This document shows positions 56,362 through 64,000 of a stretch of 64,000 nt of DNA, in pieces. The stretch spans positions 3,384,465 to 3,448,464 of the forward strand of contig NZ_LIUT01000001.1 of the NCBI RefSeq assembly GCF_001277345.1, in the 5' to 3' direction. A program made the translations under genes and the position numbers. The notes below the pieces were generated by a model. The model saw only the letters and a list, made by a program, of their open reading frames with translations, made no database searches and was not told the origin of the DNA. The first letter of the stretch is position 1; every line of letters starts with the position of its first letter. Source of the stretch: Paenibacillus solani (lineage in GTDB: Bacteria > Bacillota > Bacilli > Paenibacillales > Paenibacillaceae).

Positions 56362-56544
56362 ATGGATTATACGAATATTGTGATCTTTATTATTCTCGCC
56401 TTCAGTCTCGGTGCGATCATGATCATGTACCGGGAGAAGATACCGCCGAGACTGAGGAGAGGTATGGCCCTGATTGCCGTCGCCCTCATCCTGTTTGCCT
56501 TTTTCCTTATTGTATACAGTTTCCTGAATCCGGGTTCCTCTTAA
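56362..56544 (+). CDS. 60-residue hypothetical membrane protein
   Basis: Two hydrophobic helices (about residues 5-22 and 37-54) joined by a basic loop (REKIPPRLRRG) that should face the cytoplasm. I do not recognise a family. AGGTG lies just before the ATG, inside the end of the previous gene. The paired spacing supports a small two-gene unit of unknown role. Confidence 0.72.
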   Translation: MDYTNIVIFIILAFSLGAIMIMYREKIPPRLRRGMALIAVALILFAFFLIVYSFLNPGSS

Positions 56545-56560
56545 ATTAATGAGCATGAAA

Positions 56561-56687
56561 GGAACGGGTACGCGGCATACTATCGCTCGGATGCTTCAAT
56601 TCGAGGAGGTCATATGCCATGAGAGGTGCCAGGGTGCTCTGTATCACAGTCGCAATCTGCCTAACCACTTTATCTACTACCCGTTCC
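56561..56687 (+). promoter_or_regulatory. Long-range inverted repeat upstream of pepF
   Basis: GGAACGGGTA at 56561-56570 and TACCCGTTCC at 56678-56687 are exact complements. Inside them GGCATA (56574-56579) pairs with TATGCC (56613-56618), enclosing a GAGGAGG ribosome-binding site. The arrangement could fold in the pepF leader. No known riboswitch is recognised. Confidence 0.5.
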
Positions 56688-56747
56688 GAAGTTTTATCCA
56701 AAGATACCCGGACTCCAACCAATAATTATCTTTCAAGGAGGATTTCC

Positions 56748-58538
56748 ATGGAACAATTGTTAAAACGCGCAGATGTCCCTAAAGAACATCAATGGAAGCT
56801 TGAGGATATGTTCGCTGATCAGAAGGCGTGGGACGAAAGCTTTGCCGAATTGAAGAATCTCCTGAAACGTGCAGGTGATTATCAAGGAAAGCTAGACAAC
56901 GCAGCATCCATTAAAGCCTGCTTCGAACTTGAAGACGAAATCTCATATAACGCTGAGCGTCTATATGTGTATGCTCATATGCATCATGATGAGGATACAG
57001 CAAACCCTACATATCAAGCACTGTCTGCCAAGGCCAAAAAATTGAATGTGGAAGCTGGGGAAGCTCTTTCCTTCATCACGCCTGAGATTCTATCCTTGTC
57101 CGAAGCAGAGCTTGACAAACTGATTGATGATCCTGCTCTTCAGGATTTCAAATTTACGCTGACTGAAATGAAGCGGGAGAAAGCGCATGTGCTGTCCAAG
57201 ACGGAAGAAGCGCTGCTGGCGCAAGTCGGCAACCTCTCTTCTGCCCCGCAGACCATCTTCGGCATGCTAAACAATGCGGACATGAAGTTCCCGAAAATCA
57301 CAAACGAAGATGGCAAAGAAGTTGAACTCACGCACGGTAACTACATTCAATTCCTGGAAAGCCCGAACCGCGAGGTACGCGAGCGTGCCTTCAAAGCCGT
57401 GTACGAAACCTACGGCAAGCAGAAAAACACGATTGCGGCTACGCTGAATGCCAACATTAACAAGAACATCTTCTACTCCCGTGTTCGTAAGTACCCTTCC
57501 GTTCTGGAGATGGCCCTTTATGGAGACAACATCCCGAAGGAAGTATACACGAACCTGATCGATACGATTCATGAGAGCCTGCCTCTCCTCCACCGTTACA
57601 TGGAGCTTCGCAAGAAGCTGCTGGGTGTAGATGAGCTTCACATGTATGATCTATTCGCACCGCTCGTCGAAGAGTATAAGTGGGATATTACTTACGAAGA
57701 AGCGAAGCAAATGACCAAAGAAGGTCTTACACCGCTTGGTGATGACTATCTGAACAGCCTGCAAGAAGGGTATGACAACGGCTGGATCGACGTGTATGAG
57801 AACGAGAACAAACGAACTGGTGCATACAGCTGGGGCGCTTACGGCACACACCCTTATGTGCTGCTGAACCATAAAGATAACCTGAACAGCATGTTTACCC
57901 TTGCGCACGAGATGGGTCATGCTCTTCACTCCTACTATTCTGACAATGCTCTGAAATATCGCGATGCGCAGTATACCATCTTCCTCGCTGAAGTGGCATC
58001 TACCACGAACGAGGCGCTGCTGATGGATTATTTACTGAAAAACGCCAAAGATCCGAAGCAGAAAATGTACCTGCTTACCTACTATGCCGATCAATTCCGG
58101 ACCACGGTATTCCGTCAAACGATGTTTGCCGAGTTCGAGAAGATCGTTCATGAACGTGCGGAGAGCGGAGAATCCCTGACGGCTCAGGATCTTTCTGACA
58201 TCTATTATGAGCTGAACGTGAAGTATCATGGCAAAGGCATGCAGGTCGACAAGGAGATCGGAATGGAATGGGCACGTATTCCCCATTTCTACAACAGCTT
58301 CTATGTATACAAATACGCAACCGGCTTCTCGGCTGCAACAAGCTTCTCCAAGCAGATTCTCGAGGAAGGCCAGCCGGCCGTCGATCGTTACCTCGGCTTC
58401 CTGAAGAGCGGCGGCAGCGACTATTCGATTAACATCCTCAAAAAAGCCGGCGTGGATATGTCCTCCCCGGAGCCGATTCGCGAGGCTATGAGTGTGTTTG
58501 AAGATATCATCCGTCAAATGGAGCAGTTGACGAAATAA
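56748..58538 (+). CDS. pepF: Oligoendopeptidase F
   Basis: A 596-residue M3-family zinc metallopeptidase. The zinc motif is HEMGH (in LAHEMGHALHS) with a downstream Glu, and the length matches PepF. It cuts oligopeptides of about 7-17 residues in the cytoplasm. I start at ATG 56748 behind AAGGAGG, giving the usual MEQLLKR opening. An in-frame ATG at 56619 with GAGGAGG would add 43 residues with a hydrophobic stretch; see the findings. Confidence 0.92.
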   Translation: MEQLLKRADVPKEHQWKLEDMFADQKAWDESFAELKNLLKRAGDYQGKLDNAASIKACFELEDEISYNAERLYVYAHMHHDEDTANPTYQALSAKAKKLNVEAGEALSFITPEILSLSEAELDKLIDDPALQDFKFTLTEMKREKAHVLSKTEEALLAQVGNLSSAPQTIFGMLNNADMKFPKITNEDGKEVELTHGNYIQFLESPNREVRERAFKAVYETYGKQKNTIAATLNANINKNIFYSRVRKYPSVLEMALYGDNIPKEVYTNLIDTIHESLPLLHRYMELRKKLLGVDELHMYDLFAPLVEEYKWDITYEEAKQMTKEGLTPLGDDYLNSLQEGYDNGWIDVYENENKRTGAYSWGAYGTHPYVLLNHKDNLNSMFTLAHEMGHALHSYYSDNALKYRDAQYTIFLAEVASTTNEALLMDYLLKNAKDPKQKMYLLTYYADQFRTTVFRQTMFAEFEKIVHERAESGESLTAQDLSDIYYELNVKYHGKGMQVDKEIGMEWARIPHFYNSFYVYKYATGFSAATSFSKQILEEGQPAVDRYLGFLKSGGSDYSINILKKAGVDMSSPEPIREAMSVFEDIIRQMEQLTK

Positions 58539-58583
58539 ACAGCTTCCACAGCAAGACAGTACGTTCTCAAATTGACCAGTGGA

Positions 58584-58621
58584 ATAAAATCCCTTGCCCT
58601 TTACCGGCAAGGGATTTTATA
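58584..58621 (+). terminator. Terminator after pepF
   Basis: TAAAATCCCTTGCC pairs exactly with GGCAAGGGATTTTA around a short loop, giving a T-rich end on both strands. Confidence 0.88.
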
Positions 58622-58647
58622 CTGTTTGGAGGAAGGAGGTATTCCCC

Positions 58648-58977
58648 ATGAAAATTCAATGGTCATTAATCGCAGCCTTATTGTTTGCCCTGATTACAGC
58701 TGTTTTTGCAGTAATCAATGTCAATCCGGTTTCAGTAAATCTGTTATTCGGAACCGTTAACGTACCCCTTATTCTGCTAATTATCGGATGTTCCTTGATC
58801 GGAGGGCTGATTGTCGGAACGTTCGGCATTTACCGCCAGTACCAAATGCAGAAGGAAATCCGTTCGTTGGCAGAGGAACTTATACATATCCGTCAAGCAA
58901 CGGGATACACACCTGAAGTGCAAGCAGCAGAAGAGGAAAAGAAAAAAGAGCAGCAGGACATGCCGGTTGAACCATAG
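58648..58977 (+). CDS. LapA-like (DUF1049) membrane protein
   Basis: A 109-residue protein with two hydrophobic helices (about residues 5-25 and 37-62) and a charged cytoplasmic C-terminal tail ending in a Glu/Lys-rich stretch. The INVNPVSVNLLFGTVNVPLIL segment, cited here as NPVSVNLLF and VNVPLIL, is typical of the LapA/DUF1049 family linked to lipopolysaccharide assembly in Gram-negatives; the role in Firmicutes is unclear. Start ATG 58648 lies behind GGAAGGAGG. Confidence 0.8.
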   Translation: MKIQWSLIAALLFALITAVFAVINVNPVSVNLLFGTVNVPLILLIIGCSLIGGLIVGTFGIYRQYQMQKEIRSLAEELIHIRQATGYTPEVQAAEEEKKKEQQDMPVEP

Positions 58978-59039
58978 ACGGTAAGTCTCTATAGCCATCA
59001 TGAACGAAGTGAACCGAATCTAGGAGGTATACCATCACA

Positions 59040-60074
59040 ATGACTACACAACCGAACGAAACCTATATACTGGATCTGTTAAAGGAACTGCTGGATACAC
59101 CGAGCCCGACTGGATACACCCATGACATTATGAAGCGGATCGAACAGGAAGCCGCAGCGCTTGAGGTTTCGCTCGAATGGAATGAAAAAGGTGGCGCCAT
59201 TCTATCCGTTCCCGGGCAAGACAGCAGCCGCACGATTGGTCTGAGCGCCCATGTGGACACGCTTGGCGCGATGGTGCGTGCCGTGAAATCTGAGGGCACG
59301 CTCCGCCTTACCTCCATTGGCGGATACATGATGAACAGCATTGAGAATGAATACTGCATCATCCATACCCGCAGCGGCAAGAAATATTCGGGCACCATCC
59401 TGTCCACGCATCCTTCCGTTCACGTCTACAGCGATGCACGCGATTTTAAGCGTCAGGAATCCCATATGGAGGTCCGGATTGACGAACTGGTGGAATCGGC
59501 CGATGATGTGAAGAAACTCGGCATAGGGGTTGGAGATTACGTCTCTTTCGATGCACGTGCAGTCATTACACCAAGCGGTTACATCAAATCTCGCCATCTG
59601 GATGACAAAGCCAGCGTTGCTGCACTCTTCGGCTTGCTCGAAAGCATGAGGCGGGATAACTGGAAACCTAAACACACTGTAAAGCTTCTCATCTCGAACT
59701 ATGAAGAAGTTGGGCATGGCGCAGCCTACATTCCTGCCGACATCAATGAAATGATTGCTGTCGATATGGGCTGCATCGGTGATGACCTCAGCTGTAAGGA
59801 AACCGATGTATCCATTTGCGCAAAGGATTCATCGGGTCCCTATGACTATGACATGACCAGCCGTTTGATCCAGCTGGCCGAAAGCGAAGGCATAGCTTAT
59901 GCGGTGGATGTCTATCCTCATTACGGTTCTGATGCCTCCGCGGCGCTCTCCGCTGGCAGCAACATCAAGGCCGCATTGATCGGTCCGGGCGTTCACGCAT
60001 CCCATGCAATGGAAAGAACGCATAAACAAGCAGTTTTTAATACCGTCAAGCTCCTGGCTGCCTACGTCAGATAA
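59040..60074 (+). CDS. M42-family metallo-aminopeptidase
   Basis: A 344-residue peptidase of the M42 (glutamyl aminopeptidase/cellulase M-like) family. AHVDTLGAMV supplies the first zinc ligands, DDKASVAALF and YEEVGHGA the next, and GVHASHAMERTH the last. It trims peptides in the cytoplasm. AGGAGG lies 12 bases before the ATG. It is read after the LapA-like gene without a terminator between them. Confidence 0.9.
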   Translation: MTTQPNETYILDLLKELLDTPSPTGYTHDIMKRIEQEAAALEVSLEWNEKGGAILSVPGQDSSRTIGLSAHVDTLGAMVRAVKSEGTLRLTSIGGYMMNSIENEYCIIHTRSGKKYSGTILSTHPSVHVYSDARDFKRQESHMEVRIDELVESADDVKKLGIGVGDYVSFDARAVITPSGYIKSRHLDDKASVAALFGLLESMRRDNWKPKHTVKLLISNYEEVGHGAAYIPADINEMIAVDMGCIGDDLSCKETDVSICAKDSSGPYDYDMTSRLIQLAESEGIAYAVDVYPHYGSDASAALSAGSNIKAALIGPGVHASHAMERTHKQAVFNTVKLLAAYVR

Positions 60075-60203
60075 AACTTTCTTGAACAACATATACAGAT
60101 ATGCTTTCATGGAGAAACCCTCCACGGTCTGAGGATATTGTTACTTACAAAGATCAATTCCGGTTCAGGAGCGCTGAAAGTGTATATATCTAACAATCTA
60201 ATA

Positions 60204-60250
60204 AAGGGGCGTCCCGCCAAGGCATTATACCTGCCTGGGGACGCCCCTCT
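60204..60250 (+). terminator. Terminator between the M42 gene and the ABC-F gene
   Basis: GGGGCGTCCC pairs with GGGGACGCCCC, with inner CCAGGCA-type pairing. T-rich stretches follow on both sides, so it may serve both converging genes. Confidence 0.8.
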
Positions 60251-60278
60251 GTTATTGTTTATATGCATCGCGTGATCA

Positions 60279-62225
60279 TTACGATTTCTTGCTCTGCTCA
60301 ATTTTCTCCGCAAGTTCATTCAGATAAGTCCAGCGCTCCATCAGATGCTCGAGCTCGCCTTCCGTTTCCTCCTGAGCCTTCATCAGCTCCTGAAGCCGGG
60401 CTGCATCGCTGCCAGCAGTCTCCATCTCGGATTGAATCGATGCCAGCTTGCCCTCTGCAGATTCGATGAGACCATCTATCTGTTCATACTCCCGCTGTTC
60501 TTTATAGCTGAATTTCAAGCGCTCTCTTGGGGATTCTTGTGTTGAACCGCTGCCTGTTCCTTCGTTGCTCCCTGAAGAAGATTTGGGTACAGAGGCTTCC
60601 GTCTTGCTCCCGGCAGATTCTCCACCATGACGCTGCATCCATTCCGCATATTCGCTGTAAGAGCCGACATGGACACGGATATGTCCATCCCCCTCAAACG
60701 CCATAATTTTGTCCACCGTTCGATCCAGGAAGAACCGGTCATGGGACACCACGATGCAGACGCCCGGAAACTCATCCAGATACTGCTCCAGAACGGACAA
60801 TGTCTGAATATCCAGATCATTGGTCGGCTCATCAAGCAGCAGCACATTCGGCGCGCTCATCAGCACTCGCAGAAGATACAGCCGGCGCTTCTCTCCTCCG
60901 GAGAGCTTCGCAATCGGCGTCCATTGCAGTGCGGGCGGGAACAGGAAGCGCTCGAGCATCTGGGCTGCGGTAATCGCCGAACCGTCTGCCGTACGTACTA
61001 CCTCTGCTTCATCCTTGATATATTCAATCACGCGCTGGCTGCCATCCATCTCCTGATGCTCCTGCGTGAAATAACCGAGCTTGACTGTCGGTCCAAGGAT
61101 AACCTCCCCGCCATCAGGCTGAAGCCTGCCTGCAATCAGATTGAGCAGCGTGGATTTACCACTTCCGTTCGGACCTACAATACCTATGCGGTCCTCGGGA
61201 ACAGCGATGTAAGAAAGGTCCTGAATTAATATTTTATCGTCGATCTTCTTTTGGAGACCTTCGATCTCCAGAATTTTGCGCCCCAGTCGAGTAGAAGCCA
61301 CCGAGACGTCCAGTTCTCCCGAGCTGTGCAGAATCTCCTGATCCTTGAGCTTCTCGAAGCGTTCAATCCTTGCCTTCTGCTTGGTCGTCCGGGCTTTCGC
61401 GCCTCTGCGAATCCAGGCCAGCTCACTGCGCAGCAAATTCTGGCGTTTTTGCTCAGAAGCGGCTTCACGCTCCTCGCGCTCTGCCTTCAGCTCCAGGAAT
61501 CGGCTGTAATTCGCTTCATATCGGAACAGCCGTCCATGATCCAGCTCCAGCATAACATTAGCTACCCGGTCGAGAAAATACCGATCATGCGTAATCATGA
61601 GCAGGGCGCCGCGCCGCTTTTGCAAATACTGCTCCAACCAGGCTACGGATTCATTGTCGATATGGTTCGTCGGCTCGTCTAATATGAGCAGATCGGAAGG
61701 CTGGATTAAAGCAGCGGCTAATGCCACCCGTTTACGCTGGCCGCCAGACAGTGTCCCCATCTTCGCCTCGTAATTCCGAATCCCCAGCTTGGACAGAATG
61801 GTTTTTGCATCGCTCTCCAGCTGCCACGCCTGCAGCGTATCCAGCGTTTGATTGAGCTTTAGCAGTTTCTGCTGCAGCTCCTCATGACTCGGATTCAGCT
61901 CCAGCAGTTCCATCGTTTCGGTGTACTCCCGCACTGCCTTCATCTCCGGCAGATCACCTTCGAACACCTGCTGCAGGACCGTTATATCCGGATCAAACTC
62001 CGGATTCTGGGCCAGATAACGCACCCGGATGCGATTGCCCATCGATATTCTCCCCGAGTCGGACGGCTCGAGTCCTGCAATGATGCGCAGGAATGTCGAT
62101 TTCCCTGTACCATTTACACCGATGATACCGATTTTATCCTGATCCTCCATTCCGAAGGACGCATCTTGAAACAGAATTTTGTCACCATACGTTTTTGTTA
62201 CCTGTTCGACGGTCAAAATATTCAT
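60279..62225 (-). CDS. Uup/YfmR-type ABC-F ATPase
   Basis: A 648-residue ABC-F protein with two nucleotide-binding domains. Walker A motifs GVNGTGKST and GPNGSGKST, signatures LSGGQRKR and LSGGEKRR, Walker B motifs LLILDEP and LLLDEP. A linker between them and a C-terminal coiled coil (about residues 560-648) are typical of Uup/YfmR. ABC-F proteins act on ribosomes; Uup-type ones help translation and stalled ribosomes rather than transport. No membrane domain is present. The start is ATG 62225. Confidence 0.9.
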   Translation of the reverse strand: MNILTVEQVTKTYGDKILFQDASFGMEDQDKIGIIGVNGTGKSTFLRIIAGLEPSDSGRISMGNRIRVRYLAQNPEFDPDITVLQQVFEGDLPEMKAVREYTETMELLELNPSHEELQQKLLKLNQTLDTLQAWQLESDAKTILSKLGIRNYEAKMGTLSGGQRKRVALAAALIQPSDLLILDEPTNHIDNESVAWLEQYLQKRRGALLMITHDRYFLDRVANVMLELDHGRLFRYEANYSRFLELKAEREEREAASEQKRQNLLRSELAWIRRGAKARTTKQKARIERFEKLKDQEILHSSGELDVSVASTRLGRKILEIEGLQKKIDDKILIQDLSYIAVPEDRIGIVGPNGSGKSTLLNLIAGRLQPDGGEVILGPTVKLGYFTQEHQEMDGSQRVIEYIKDEAEVVRTADGSAITAAQMLERFLFPPALQWTPIAKLSGGEKRRLYLLRVLMSAPNVLLLDEPTNDLDIQTLSVLEQYLDEFPGVCIVVSHDRFFLDRTVDKIMAFEGDGHIRVHVGSYSEYAEWMQRHGGESAGSKTEASVPKSSSGSNEGTGSGSTQESPRERLKFSYKEQREYEQIDGLIESAEGKLASIQSEMETAGSDAARLQELMKAQEETEGELEHLMERWTYLNELAEKIEQSKKS

Positions 62226-62290
62226 TGTTATGATCCCTACTTATATCTATAGATTTCTTTGGTCACTCGTTCATTGGCAAGATGGATACA

Positions 62291-63097
62291 TTATAACGCA
62301 AAAAGGACGGCAATCCCATATGCCGCCGCGCCGCCAAGAAGTGAACTGATCAGATTAACTGCATCGTTGGACATCAAGGAATACCCGTGTGTGCGCTCGG
62401 TAGCTTCGCCGCAGTGCTGTGATACCTCCACCGACTTACCGCACACTCGGCAGCGATACATCACTTGCAAGGTCGCCCCAAGGTACGAATCGGCAAAAGC
62501 ACCAACCAATCCGCCCGCAAGGGCTGCCAGCACATAGGGTAATATGTCTGCCTCCATGCCACTCCATACCGCTAGTAACCATCCACCCGCCCCAATCAGA
62601 ATGCTCCCTGCCGCTGCAGCGGTAGAGCCAATCCATGAGACGCCACCGGATTCCCCGGCAGTCAGTACCTTCCCGTTCAGCACGGAACGCGGAGGCTTGC
62701 GGCTAAGGCTGCCAAGCTCCGTGGCCCAGGTATCCGCCGTAACCGTAGCCATAACACCAATAAACAGAAATACCCAGAGATCAGATGGTACCCATGCATG
62801 CAATAGGCACAGCACCATACCAATTCCTCCATTGGCGAATACTTGTCCAGCATCCCGCCGACCCGTCTTGGCATAGGATTTCTCCAAATCTGCCTTACGC
62901 TTTTTTCCATACCGTGAAAGAAGTGTAGACGTGATGAAAAAAAGAAGCAGGGTTCCGAACCAAAATACGTTCCCTGCTCCGTAATATATAGTCCCCATCA
63001 AAATAGCGGCTGCGGCTCCGGAACCCGACAGCGATCTTTTCCTGTATGCGGCTCCTGCCACGATGATGGCGCCTGCCGCACCGATCAGCCAATCCAT
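62291..63097 (-). CDS. DUF92 membrane protein
   Basis: A 268-residue membrane protein with about six hydrophobic helices and the ATVTADTWATELG motif of the DUF92 family, whose plant member VTE6 acts on phytyl phosphate. Near residue 225 a Cys-rich loop (CRVCGKSVEVSQHCGE) may bind zinc. The start is ATG 63097 behind GGAGGG. It lies 33 bases after the fumarylacetoacetate-hydrolase-family gene. A phosphoprenol role is only a guess. Confidence 0.82.
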   Translation of the reverse strand: MDWLIGAAGAIIVAGAAYRKRSLSGSGAAAAILMGTIYYGAGNVFWFGTLLLFFITSTLLSRYGKKRKADLEKSYAKTGRRDAGQVFANGGIGMVLCLLHAWVPSDLWVFLFIGVMATVTADTWATELGSLSRKPPRSVLNGKVLTAGESGGVSWIGSTAAAAGSILIGAGGWLLAVWSGMEADILPYVLAALAGGLVGAFADSYLGATLQVMYRCRVCGKSVEVSQHCGEATERTHGYSLMSNDAVNLISSLLGGAAAYGIAVLFAL

Positions 63098-63130
63098 CCA
63101 TGATCCCTCCCATAATAAAAACATGCCGGA

Positions 63131-63754
63131 TTAACCGATTTCACAGCGCCCCAGACGTACATCGCCCCAGAAGAGCTCAAATACATCGCCGGATTCCGTT
63201 GGTCCAACACCAGCCGGAGTACCCGTAAAGATTAAATCGCCTTTACCAAGACCATAATTCTCGCCTATATAATCAATGATATGCTGAAGGGAGAAGATCA
63301 TATCCTTCACATTCCCCAGCTGTACCATCTGGCCGTTCTTCCATACCGTAAAATCAACATCCGCCAGCTCCGCAGTCCCCGGGAACGCAATGGATGGTGT
63401 AAGCGGCGCAGAAGATTTAAACGCTTTGGCCGCCGTCCAAGGGTGTCCCTTCGCTTTAATGGCTGATTGAACATCACGCAGCGTGAAATCAATGCCAAGT
63501 GCCATCGTTTTTACAAGCTCGTCTACGCTTTTTCCAGGACTATAATCCTCCGCCAGCTGAATGACAAGCTCTCCTTCAAAATGCAGACTGCCGCGGTCCA
63601 TCGGCAGCTTCAGAACACTGCCATTCATCGGAACGACGGCATGCGAAGACTTCAAAAAGATCATCGGCTCTTCAGGTACGGCATTGCCAAGCTCCTCGGC
63701 ATGCAGTTGATAATTACGGCCTACACAATAAACGTTATTTACTAAAGCACACAT
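63131..63754 (-). CDS. Fumarylacetoacetate-hydrolase-family protein
   Basis: A 207-residue enzyme of the FAH/HpcE fold. VYCVGRNYQLHAEELG, SLHFEGELVI with the metal-binding Glu pair, and LIFTGTPAGVGP are family marks. It is shorter than full FAH because it lacks the N-terminal domain, as usual for bacterial YcgM/YisK-type members, which may act on oxaloacetate or acylpyruvates. GGAGG lies before ATG 63754, inside the end of the upstream gene. Confidence 0.85.
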   Translation of the reverse strand: MCALVNNVYCVGRNYQLHAEELGNAVPEEPMIFLKSSHAVVPMNGSVLKLPMDRGSLHFEGELVIQLAEDYSPGKSVDELVKTMALGIDFTLRDVQSAIKAKGHPWTAAKAFKSSAPLTPSIAFPGTAELADVDFTVWKNGQMVQLGNVKDMIFSLQHIIDYIGENYGLGKGDLIFTGTPAGVGPTESGDVFELFWGDVRLGRCEIG

Positions 63755-63757
63755 ATA

Positions 63758-64000
63758 TTAAAACCTCCATTTTCTTCTCCAGAATGGAACCTTTGGTGCA
63801 ATTTTATGAATAAAGGTCTGACTCCATGTATCCGGCCGATTTGTGCAGATCATAATAGCCGGATTCATCCTGGCCAGCGACCTCATGCTCTTCGCATCGT
63901 CCACTGTCCAAGCCATAGGCGTAATACCGTTCTTCACCAGATCTGACGCGAAAGCCGCATCAAGGTGAGAGAATCCAATCGATAAAAAAGAACATTTCAT
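63758..64000 (-). CDS. Glycerophosphodiester phosphodiesterase, C-terminal part
   Basis: The window cuts this gene at its 5' side; only about 80 C-terminal residues are present. The segment MAWTVDDAKSM, then ICTNRPD, matches the last strand of GDPD enzymes, which hydrolyse glycerophosphodiesters. The apparent ATG at the edge is chance. It ends four bases before the next gene's start. Confidence 0.78.
   Translation of the reverse strand: MKCSFLSIGFSHLDAAFASDLVKNGITPMAWTVDDAKSMRSLARMNPAIMICTNRPDTWSQTFIHKIAPKVPFWRRKWRF

Noticed and set aside
63131-63754. Truncated fumarylacetoacetate hydrolase gene
   Set aside because: About 200 residues is normal for the bacterial single-domain members, and start, ribosome-binding site and C-terminal motif are intact.

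Overview
The window looks like chromosomal DNA from a Paenibacillus-type Firmicute. It has low-to-mid GC, AGGAGG ribosome-binding sites, frequent TTG/GTG starts and many genes with Bacillus relatives (yhaNO, ytpB, yugP, tpx, pfkA, cshA, a YjcZ-type sporulation peptide). It carries no CRISPR array, intact insertion sequence, prophage, tRNA or rRNA that I can see.

Region 1 (1-8636): a yhaO-yhaN DNA-repair-type pair behind a glycosyltransferase on the minus strand, then a membrane diguanylate cyclase and an RsmF-type rRNA methyltransferase on the plus strand.

Region 2 (8726-25926): a complete bacillibactin-type catecholate siderophore locus, all on the minus strand and visibly GC-richer than its surroundings. 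The order is AraC/Btr-type regulator, substrate-binding lipoprotein, trilactone esterase, dhbA, dhbC, dhbE, dhbB, dhbF (Gly-like and Thr adenylation modules plus thioesterase), mbtH, and an MFS exporter. Two Fur boxes precede the regulator and the lipoprotein, and a strong terminator closes the locus. DhbACEB make 2,3-dihydroxybenzoate and load it on a carrier domain, DhbF assembles and cyclises the trimer, the MFS protein probably exports it, the lipoprotein captures the ferric form and the esterase releases iron. The ABC permease and ATPase and the phosphopantetheinyl transferase are not in the window.

Region 3 (26000-47050): mostly housekeeping and small accessory operons: HAD phosphatase, RsuA-type pseudouridine synthase, a thioredoxin/PCYCGC lipoprotein pair, DUF309 with a small alarmone synthetase, pyrD, an L,D-transpeptidase, ferredoxin, DNA polymerase IV, citramalate synthase, a ResA-like thioredoxin, a DnaQ-type exonuclease coupled to a DUF294 nucleotidyltransferase, amtB with two GlnR/TnrA boxes, MerR, YugP, LysR, rhomboid, tpx, DUF1499, a probable 6S RNA with its own promoter and terminator, a YesL-like membrane protein and a YjcZ-family peptide.

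Region 4 (47060-64000): cshA, a YitT-family protein, a DUF4015 protein, a MATE exporter, ytpB-pfkA, a cold-shock protein, a pair of small hypothetical genes, pepF (with two plausible starts), a LapA-like protein, an M42 peptidase, a Uup-type ABC-F protein, a DUF92 membrane protein, a fumarylacetoacetate-hydrolase-family protein and the cut end of a glycerophosphodiester phosphodiesterase.

I did not find a clearly unprecedented system. The observations most worth checking are the altered first adenylation pocket of DhbF, the GlnR sites flanking the amtB promoter, the dual start and long-range inverted repeat of pepF, the coupled small-gene pairs, and the 6S RNA call.
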